Assembly (NCBI GenBank): GCA_937967465.1
Contig: CALBSW010000170.1
Span: forward strand, 1-5,469
Direction: 5' to 3'
From: an uncultured Flavobacteriales bacterium
GTDB lineage: Bacteria; Bacteroidota; Bacteroidia; Flavobacteriales_D; Sanyastnellaceae
Length of the DNA: 5,469 nucleotides
Positions 1 through 5,469 of the stretch are shown piece after piece. Numbering within the stretch: position 1 is the stretch's first letter; the number at the start of each line of letters is the position of its first letter. Made by a program: the position numbers and the translations under genes. Under the pieces are notes generated by a model. The model saw nothing but the letters and a program-made list of their open reading frames with translations. It did no database searches and was not told the origin of the DNA.

Positions 1-1
1 C

Positions 2-25
2 TACCAGTACCTCCAAGAATACTGA
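2..25 (+). CDS. Possible 3' end of a convergent gene (last 7 codons)
   Basis: Frame 2 of the plus strand reads Y-Q-Y-L-Q-E-Y followed by a TGA stop at 23-25. The hairpin terminator begins about 13 bases later, which is where a terminator for a plus-strand gene would sit. That placement is the main argument for a convergent gene entering from the left. Seven codons are far too few to identify a product. Plus-strand frame 3 also ends nearby, at a TAG at 30-32, so the reading frame is not certain. The stretch could also be plain intergenic DNA. Confidence 0.3.
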   Translation, partial: YQYLQEY

Positions 26-32
26 TGCATAG

Positions 33-59
33 AAAAAACCCGGCCTGAGCCGGGTTTTT
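33..59. terminator. Intrinsic (rho-independent) terminator, probably bidirectional
   Basis: A perfect six-base-pair GC stem, CCCGGC at 39-44 and GCCGGG at 49-54, closes a four-base loop (CTGA, 45-48). It is flanked by six A's (33-38) and five T's (55-59), which can extend the stem by five A-T pairs. Read on the minus strand, the hairpin is followed by a run of six U's and lies 31 bases after the fadE stop, so it should end the fad operon transcript. Read on the plus strand, it is followed by five U's and could end a convergent gene from the left. This is a direct sequence observation; two-way function is inferred from the symmetry. Confidence 0.9.
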
Positions 60-90
60 CGCATTCCGTAAAGAGCCGAGCGCCCGCTGA

Positions 91-1893
91 TCACCAGCAG
101 TACTCGTTCTCGGCGATGAGCTTTTGGGCGATGGCCTGGCGGGCGGCGGTGGTGTTGAAGGGCTCCGTCTTGGTGAAGCGCTTCAGGCCCATCAGCATGC
201 CCTTCAATTCGTCGCCCTCGGCGAAGGCGAGCAGGGCCTCCTTGCCGGCGGAGTGCATGCGCTCGGCGACCTCGTAGCAGTACACCTTCATCATGGCCAT
301 CTCGTGGGCGACGGCGTCCTCGCCGCGCTGGCCGGCGAGCTTCTGCACGCGCAGCACGAGCGACTCGGCGGTGTACGTCCAGATCATCATGTCGGCGATG
401 CGCATCAGCACCTCCTGCTCCTTGGCGAGGGACTGCATCAGCTTCTGCACGGCGGCACCGGCCACGAGGAGCACGGCCTTCTTGAACTTCTCGACGTACT
501 CCAGGTGCGCCTCGAACGGGTCGACCGGGGGCATGCCGAAGTCGGGGATGCCCATGATCTCCTCGGCCACCGCCATGGCGGGCGTCATGAGGTCGAGCTG
601 GCCCTTCATGGCCTTCTTCAGGATCATGTCGACCGTCAACATGCGGTTGATCTCGTTGGTGCCTTCGAAAATCCGGTTGATGCGGGCGTCGCGGTAGCCG
701 CGCTCCACGCGGGTCTCGGCCGAGTAGCCCATGCCGCCGTGGATCTGGACCGCCTCGTCGATGACCAGGTCGAGCACCTCGGATCCGAGGACCTTCATCA
801 TGGCGCACTCCGGGGCGAAGTCGGCGATGCCCTTCAGCGTGGCCTCGCCCTTTTCCATGCCGCCCGCTTCGAGCGCCTTGATGGCGTCGTCGATGTTCTG
901 GGTGGCGCGGTAGGTGGCCGCCTCGCAGGCGTAGATCTCGATGGCGCTCTGGCCGAGCTTGTGGCGGATGGCGCCGTACTTCGAGATGGGCCGGCCGAAC
1001 TGGTTGCGCTCGTTGGCATACTTCACCGCACCGGTGACCGCGCCCTTGGCGCCGCCCAGGACCGCGCCGCCGAGTTTGATACGGCCGATGTTGAGGATGT
1101 TGACCGCAATCTTGAAGCCCTTGCCGCGCTCGTAGAGCAGGTTCTCGACCGGGACCTTGACGTCGTTGAAGAAGATCTGGCGGGTGGACGACCCCTTGAT
1201 GCCCATCTTCTTTTCCTCGGGGTTCTTGGTGATCCCCTCGCTGTCGCCGTCCACGATGAAGGCCGTGAGGTTCTCGTCGTCGTCGATCTTGGCAAACACG
1301 ATCATCACGTCGGCAAATCCGCCGTTGGTGATCCACATCTTCTGGCCGTTGATGACGTAATGCTTTCCGTCCTCGGTCAGCTTGGCGGTCGTCTTGCCGC
1401 TGTTGGCGTCCGATCCGCTGCCGGGCTCGGTCAGGCAGTAGCAGCCCTTGAGTTCACCGGTGGCCATGCCCGGGATGTACTTCTGTTTCTGCGCTTCGTT
1501 GCCGTAGTAGAGGATGGGCAGGGTGCCGATGCCGGTGTGGGCGGAGAAGCTCACGCTGAAGGAGTGACCGTCGCCGAGCGCCTCGGTGATGAGCATGGTC
1601 GTCTTGAAGTCGAGGCCCATGCCGCCGAGCTCCTCCGGGACGCTCGTGCCGAGGAGGCCCAGTTCGCCGGCCTTTTCCATGAGCGACTCGGTCAGGCCTT
1701 CCTGCTGGTCGTCGATGGCGTCGAGCTGCGTGTGGATGTTCTGCGTGATGAAATCCATGGTCATCTGCTTCATCATCCGCTGCTCCTCATTCCACTCCTC
1801 GGGGATGAAGATGTCGCTCGCTGCAGTCTTGCGGATGAGCCACTCTCCGCCGGTGATGGCCTTGCCGGCCTGGCTGTCGGGATTCTGTGTCAT
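91..1893 (-). CDS. fadE: Long-chain-type acyl-CoA dehydrogenase (FadE/VLCAD-ACAD9-like)
   Basis: This 600-residue cytosolic flavoprotein should catalyse the first beta-oxidation step, acyl-CoA to trans-2-enoyl-CoA, with FAD as cofactor and electron-transfer flavoprotein as probable acceptor. The helical N-terminal, beta middle and helical C-terminal acyl-CoA dehydrogenase domains occupy about residues 35-425. Both family signatures are visible: CLTEPGSGSDANS at 153-165 and the segment starting QIHGGMGY at 383. Glu410 in IFEGTNEINR is the expected catalytic base, at the MCAD Glu376 position. Residues from about 430 to 600 form a helical C-terminal extension absent from the ~380-residue short and medium-chain enzymes but present in VLCAD, ACAD9 and Bacillus FadE, so long-chain substrates are inferred. 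The ATG at 1893 is the only good start: an in-frame stop lies at 1915-1917, and the GGEWLI motif near residue 15 is typical of this subfamily. It starts 11 bases after the fadA stop without a Shine-Dalgarno sequence and is the last gene of the operon. Chain length is not proven by sequence. Confidence 0.95.
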   Translation of the reverse strand: MTQNPDSQAGKAITGGEWLIRKTAASDIFIPEEWNEEQRMMKQMTMDFITQNIHTQLDAIDDQQEGLTESLMEKAGELGLLGTSVPEELGGMGLDFKTTMLITEALGDGHSFSVSFSAHTGIGTLPILYYGNEAQKQKYIPGMATGELKGCYCLTEPGSGSDANSGKTTAKLTEDGKHYVINGQKMWITNGGFADVMIVFAKIDDDENLTAFIVDGDSEGITKNPEEKKMGIKGSSTRQIFFNDVKVPVENLLYERGKGFKIAVNILNIGRIKLGGAVLGGAKGAVTGAVKYANERNQFGRPISKYGAIRHKLGQSAIEIYACEAATYRATQNIDDAIKALEAGGMEKGEATLKGIADFAPECAMMKVLGSEVLDLVIDEAVQIHGGMGYSAETRVERGYRDARINRIFEGTNEINRMLTVDMILKKAMKGQLDLMTPAMAVAEEIMGIPDFGMPPVDPFEAHLEYVEKFKKAVLLVAGAAVQKLMQSLAKEQEVLMRIADMMIWTYTAESLVLRVQKLAGQRGEDAVAHEMAMMKVYCYEVAERMHSAGKEALLAFAEGDELKGMLMGLKRFTKTEPFNTTAARQAIAQKLIAENEYCW

Positions 1894-1904
1894 GACAGTT
1901 TGAT

Positions 1905-3086
1905 TTAGAGCATTTCAATGACGCCGGCGGCCCCTTGGCCGGTGCCGACGCACATGGTGACCACGCCGTGCTTTCCACCGCGGGCCTTGAGTTCGTTGAG
2001 GATCTGGACGGTCAGCTTCGCGCCGGTGCACCCGAGGGGGTGGCCGAGGGCGATGGCCCCGCCGTTCACGTTGACTTTGTCTTCGTCGAGTCCGAGTTCG
2101 TTGCAGACGGCGACGCTCTGGCTGGCAAACGCTTCATTGAGCTCCCAGAGGTCGATGTCGCCTTGCTTGAGTCCGGCCTTCTCCAGCGCGGGCGGGACGG
2201 CGTGCACCGGGCCCATGCCCATGATGCGCGGCTCGAGGGCGGCGACGTGGTAGGACTTCAGGCGGGCAATGGGCTCCACGCCGAGCTCCTTGACCATCCG
2301 CTCGGAGGCGACCATCACAAAGGCGGCGCCGTCGGAGGTCTGCGAGCTGTTGCCGGCCGTCACGCTGCCGCCTTGGGCAAAGACGGGGCGCAGCTTGGCC
2401 AGGCCCTCCATGGAGGTGCCGCGGCGGACGCCCTCGTCGGTGTCGAACTTGATTTGGGTCTCGCGGCGCTTCCCGTCGCCGTCGAGGTCGACGCGGGTGA
2501 ACTCGATGGGCGCCACGCCAGCCTGCAGCCGGCCGCTGTCGATGGCGGCGGCGGCCCGCTCGTGGGAGCGGACGGCAAAGGCGTCCTGGGCCTCGCGGCT
2601 CACGTTGAAGTCGTTGGCCACCGCCTCGGCGGTCAGGCCCATGCCCCAATACCACTCGGGGTTTTGCTGGGCGACCCGGGCGTTGGGCACAATCCGCCAG
2701 CCGCCCATCGGCATGCACGACATGCTTTCGGTGCCGCCGGCGATGATCAGCTCCTGCATGCCGGTCCGGATCTTGGCCGTCGCGATGGCGATGGTCTCCA
2801 GTCCGCTGGAGCAGTAGCGGTTGACGGTCATCCCGGGCACCTTCTCGGTGTCGAGCCCCATCAGCGAGACGAGGCGGCCGACGTTGAGGCCCTGCTCGGC
2901 CTCGGGGGAGGCGTTGCCGACGATGACGTCGTGGATGAGGTTGGGGTCGAATTCCGGCAGCGAAGCCACGAGGTGGCGAATGACCTGGGCGGCGAGGTCG
3001 TCCGGGCGGACGTCGCGCAGGGTGCCCTTGGTGGCCTTGCCGACCGCGCTGCGGGATCCGGCGATGATGTAGGCGTCTTGCATCAT
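1905..3086 (-). CDS. fadA: Acetyl-CoA C-acyltransferase (3-ketoacyl-CoA thiolase)
   Basis: This 393-residue thiolase should perform the last beta-oxidation step, cleaving 3-ketoacyl-CoA with CoA to acetyl-CoA and an acyl-CoA two carbons shorter. The N-terminal thiolase domain covers about residues 5-265 and the C-terminal domain about 270-392, the usual length for the family. The nucleophilic cysteine is Cys92 in NRYCSSGLE. His349 in GGAIALGHPLG and Cys379 in MCVGTGQGAAGV complete the active site, and NEAF is at 317-320. GNSSQTSDGAA at 245-255 is a further conserved thiolase motif. The protein begins Met-Met, so translation could start at 3086 or one codon later at 3083; no Shine-Dalgarno sequence decides between them. 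It lies 19 bases after the fadN stop and 11 bases before fadE, so one transcript is expected. A biosynthetic acetoacetyl-CoA thiolase is the main alternative; the position between fadN and fadE favours a degradative role. Confidence 0.95.
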   Translation of the reverse strand: MMQDAYIIAGSRSAVGKATKGTLRDVRPDDLAAQVIRHLVASLPEFDPNLIHDVIVGNASPEAEQGLNVGRLVSLMGLDTEKVPGMTVNRYCSSGLETIAIATAKIRTGMQELIIAGGTESMSCMPMGGWRIVPNARVAQQNPEWYWGMGLTAEAVANDFNVSREAQDAFAVRSHERAAAAIDSGRLQAGVAPIEFTRVDLDGDGKRRETQIKFDTDEGVRRGTSMEGLAKLRPVFAQGGSVTAGNSSQTSDGAAFVMVASERMVKELGVEPIARLKSYHVAALEPRIMGMGPVHAVPPALEKAGLKQGDIDLWELNEAFASQSVAVCNELGLDEDKVNVNGGAIALGHPLGCTGAKLTVQILNELKARGGKHGVVTMCVGTGQGAAGVIEML

Positions 3087-3105
3087 GTCAAATGGGTTGA
3101 AGGGC

Positions 3106-5469
3106 TCAGTTGCGAAGGATCTTGCCGGTTTGAATCAGGCTCTGCATGCGCTCCAGCGATTTGCGCTCGCGGCAGAGTTCAGCAAACGCTTGGCGCTCGA
3201 TGTCGAGCAGGTAGCGCTCGCTCACTTTCGTGGGGGCGCTCAGGTCGCCGCCGCAGAGGACGGTGCCGAGCTTGACGGAAATGTGCTGGTCGTGCTCGGA
3301 GATGTATCCGGCCGATTTCATGCTGTGGGCGCCGACGTGCACGATGCCGAGGCCCTCCTGGCCCAGCACGGTGATGTCGGTCCGCTCGCGCGGGGGCACG
3401 TAGCCGGCGTCGGCCATGGCGGCCGCGGCGATCTTGGCCCGCGCCGTCAGGCGGGTGCGGTCCAGCTCGACCTCGTCCACGCCCTCGCGCAGGTACCCGA
3501 GGTCGAAGGCCTCGTAGGCGCTGGTGGCCACCTTGGCCTGGCCCACGGTGAGGAACCGCTCGCGCAGCACCTCGAGGCGAATGCCGCCGTCGGTGTATTC
3601 ATCGGAGGCGCGCAGGGCGAACTCCTTCGTGCCGGCGCCGCCCGGTATCAGGCCGACCCCGAATTCAACGAGGCCCATGTAGGTCTCGGCGTGCGCGATG
3701 ACTTTGTCGGCGTGCATCGAGAGTTCGCAGGCGCCGCCCAGGGTCATCTGGTGGGTCGCCACCACGACCGGCACGCTGCAGTAGCGCGCCCGCATCACGG
3801 TGTTCTGGAACATGCGGATGGCGTAATCCAGCTCCTCGTATTCCTGCTCCACGGCGAGCATGAAGACCATGCCCACATTGGCGCCGGCGGAGAAGTTGCC
3901 GCCCTCGTTGGAGATGACGATGCCGCGCCACGGCGTCGACGCGTCTTCGGCGAGGTCCATCGCGTGGTTCAACCCCTGCAGGATCTCCCCGCCGATGGTG
4001 TTCATCTTGGTGTGGAAGCCGACATTGAGGATGCCGTCGCCGAGGTCGTGGAGGGTCACGCCGCTGTTCTTCCAGACCACCTTGTCCTCGCCGAGCCAGG
4101 CGAGCTTGATGCGGCCCTCCTGGCCGGGCACGACCTCGTAGCCCTTCGTGCCGGGGTTGTAGCAGGAGCGCACGCCGTCCGACACGGTGTAGAAGGTCTC
4201 GTGGCCGGCCGCGAGGAAGTCGTGAACCCACTGGGCGACCTGCTGGCCGTGGGCCTCGCACTGCTCGACCGCCTTGGCCACGCCGATGGCGTCCATGGTC
4301 TCGAAGGCGCCCATCTCCCAGCCGAATCCGGCGCGCAGGGCGTCGTCGATGCGGTAGGGCTCGTCGGCGATCTCCGGGATGCGGTGGGTGACGTAGGCAA
4401 ACACGTCGCTGAAGACGCGGCGGTAGAAGGTGCCGGCCTCGTCGCTGCCGTCATACAGGATGCGGGTCCGGGCGGCCAGGTCGTCCACCGGCTTGGCGGC
4501 GTCGAGGGTGGCGTACTTGACCTTCGGCTTCGGCCGGTACTCGAGCGTCTCGAGGTCGAGGCCGAGGATGGCCTTCTTGCCGTCCACCTTGGTTTTCTTG
4601 TAGAAGCCCTGTCCGGATTTGCTGCCGAGGTGGCCGTTGTCGACCAGGTGCTGCACGAAGGCGGGCGTCTCGAAGACGGCCTTGCGCTCGTCGTCGGGGC
4701 AATTGTCCTTCACTCCATTGGCCACATGCACCAACGTGTCGAGGCCCACCACATCGCAGGTGCGGAACGTGGCGCTCTTCGGTCGGCCCATCGCCGGGCC
4801 GGTGAGCTTGTCCACCGCTTCGATGCTCAAGCCCATGTCCTTCACGGTGTGGAACAGCGCCTGGATGGCAAACACGCCCACGCGGTTCGCAATGAACGCC
4901 GGGGTGTCCTTGCAGAGCACGGTCGTCTTGCCGAGGCGGTCGCGGCCGTAGGCCATGAAAAAGTCGACCAGCTCGGGGGCGCTGCCGGCGTGCGGGATGA
5001 TCTCCAGCAGGGCGAGGTAGCGCGGCGGGTTGAAGAAGTGCGTGCCGCAGAGGCAGGCCTGGAAGTCGTCGCTCCGGCCCTCGGCGAGGTCGCCAATGGG
5101 AATGCCGGACGTGTTGGACGTGATCGGCGTGCCCGGCTTGCGGTGCTGTTCGACCTGTTCAAACAGGATGCGCTTGATGTCCAGCCGCTCGACGATGACC
5201 TCGATGATCCAGTCGCACCCGGCGATCTGGGCCATGTCGTCCTCGAAGTTGCCCGTGGTGATGCGGTCGGCGAAGGCCTTCCGGTACAACGGGCTCGGCT
5301 TGGATTTGATGCAGGCCTTGAGGTGTCCGTCGACGGTGGCGTTGCGCGGGCCCTCCTTGGCCGGCAGGTCGAGGAGCAGGACCTCGTGGCCGGTCTGGGC
5401 GAGGTGGCAGGCAATCGCGCTGCCCATCACGCCGGAGCCGAGGACGGCGACGCGGTTGAGGGAATGGGG
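3106..5469 (-). CDS. fadN: Bifunctional 3-hydroxyacyl-CoA dehydrogenase / enoyl-CoA hydratase, FadN type (5' partial)
   Basis: The protein should carry the two middle steps of beta-oxidation: hydration of trans-2-enoyl-CoA and NAD+-dependent oxidation of 3-hydroxyacyl-CoA. The window shows 787 residues, numbered here from the first codon at 5467-5469. An N-terminal Rossmann domain has VAVLGSGVMGSAIA at 7-20 and an NAD-type Asp34 ending LLLD. Dehydrogenase active-site candidates are Ser121 (SNTSG), His144 (GTHFFNPP), Glu156 (LLEIIP) and Asn195 (FIANRV). The dehydrogenase C-terminal domain follows, with a second related helical segment at about 335-400. The hydratase (crotonase) domain spans about 455-650: SAGAN at 527-531 lies in the oxyanion-hole region, and Glu582 (GGACEL) and Glu602 (GLVEF) match the two catalytic glutamates of mitochondrial hydratase. 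This dehydrogenase-first order is that of FadN, the reverse of E. coli FadB. The frame stays open to the window edge, so the start lies outside; a start at the GTG at 5430 would delete the NAD-binding glycines. Only a few N-terminal residues are probably missing. Confidence 0.95.
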   Translation of the reverse strand, partial: PHSLNRVAVLGSGVMGSAIACHLAQTGHEVLLLDLPAKEGPRNATVDGHLKACIKSKPSPLYRKAFADRITTGNFEDDMAQIAGCDWIIEVIVERLDIKRILFEQVEQHRKPGTPITSNTSGIPIGDLAEGRSDDFQACLCGTHFFNPPRYLALLEIIPHAGSAPELVDFFMAYGRDRLGKTTVLCKDTPAFIANRVGVFAIQALFHTVKDMGLSIEAVDKLTGPAMGRPKSATFRTCDVVGLDTLVHVANGVKDNCPDDERKAVFETPAFVQHLVDNGHLGSKSGQGFYKKTKVDGKKAILGLDLETLEYRPKPKVKYATLDAAKPVDDLAARTRILYDGSDEAGTFYRRVFSDVFAYVTHRIPEIADEPYRIDDALRAGFGWEMGAFETMDAIGVAKAVEQCEAHGQQVAQWVHDFLAAGHETFYTVSDGVRSCYNPGTKGYEVVPGQEGRIKLAWLGEDKVVWKNSGVTLHDLGDGILNVGFHTKMNTIGGEILQGLNHAMDLAEDASTPWRGIVISNEGGNFSAGANVGMVFMLAVEQEYEELDYAIRMFQNTVMRARYCSVPVVVATHQMTLGGACELSMHADKVIAHAETYMGLVEFGVGLIPGGAGTKEFALRASDEYTDGGIRLEVLRERFLTVGQAKVATSAYEAFDLGYLREGVDEVELDRTRLTARAKIAAAAMADAGYVPPRERTDITVLGQEGLGIVHVGAHSMKSAGYISEHDQHISVKLGTVLCGGDLSAPTKVSERYLLDIERQAFAELCRERKSLERMQSLIQTGKILRN

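Noticed and set aside
1..30. Small minus-strand gene, ATG at 30 to TAG at 1-3
   Set aside because: The frame starting ATGCATCAG is only nine codons plus a stop, lies beyond the operon terminator, and has no supporting context.
124..1908. 594-codon open frame on the plus strand, opposite fadE
   Set aside because: It lies exactly opposite a gene with intact catalytic motifs. Its peptide is rich in repeated Gly, Val, Leu, His and Asp without any recognisable domain. Long antisense open frames are expected in GC-rich coding DNA.
2454..2489. Calcium-binding EF-hand-like loop in FadA (D-L-D-G-D-G, residues 200-205)
   Set aside because: The first half resembles an EF-hand loop, but position 8 is Arg instead of a hydrophobic residue, position 12 is Gln instead of Glu, and no flanking helix pair is evident. 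It is more likely a polar turn in the thiolase loop domain.
3087..3105. Internal promoter or attenuator between fadN and fadA
   Set aside because: The 19-base gap has no inverted repeat and is too short for a separate promoter; I saw no convincing -35/-10 pair in it.
1935..3275. 446-codon open frame on the plus strand, opposite fadA and the end of fadN
   Set aside because: It has the same low-complexity composition as the frame opposite fadE. It spans the junction of two well-supported genes, and no motif or ribosome-binding site supports it.
1..5469. Hidden mobile element, CRISPR array, tRNA or defence system
   Set aside because: Three beta-oxidation genes fill almost the whole window. I saw no direct-repeat arrays, terminal inverted repeats, tRNA-like folds or foreign-looking composition in the small gaps.

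Overview
The window carries one compact, minus-strand operon for fatty-acid beta-oxidation. In transcription order (right to left) it holds a bifunctional 3-hydroxyacyl-CoA dehydrogenase/enoyl-CoA hydratase (fadN type, 3106-5469, 5' end cut by the window edge), a thiolase (fadA, 1905-3086) and a long acyl-CoA dehydrogenase (fadE, 91-1893). Only 19 and 11 bases separate the genes. A strong intrinsic terminator lies 31 bases past the fadE stop. Gene content and order match the fadN-fadA-fadE arrangement known from Bacillus subtilis, but the protein sequences look closer to the versions I remember from Bacteroidota and Rhodothermota.

Layout: positions 1-25 may hold the last codons of a convergent plus-strand gene. 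A hairpin flanked by A and T runs (33-59) could terminate transcription in both directions. The three fad genes fill 91-5469 with almost no non-coding space. No promoter is visible for the operon, because its start lies right of the window.

Together the three proteins supply all four chemical steps of a beta-oxidation turn. FadE makes the trans-2-enoyl-CoA, the C-terminal hydratase domain of FadN adds water, its N-terminal dehydrogenase domain oxidises the 3-hydroxyacyl-CoA with NAD+, and FadA cleaves off acetyl-CoA. All catalytic residues I can place by motif are present, so the pathway looks functional. Acyl-CoA synthetase, electron-transfer flavoprotein and a regulator are not in the window.

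Organism: the DNA is clearly GC-rich, and neither internal gene start has a recognisable Shine-Dalgarno sequence. With the protein character this suggests a high-GC member of the Bacteroidota/Rhodothermota group. A related phylum such as Verrucomicrobiota cannot be excluded from sequence reading alone. I found no mobile elements, RNA genes, CRISPR arrays or convincing new system; this is an ordinary metabolic region.
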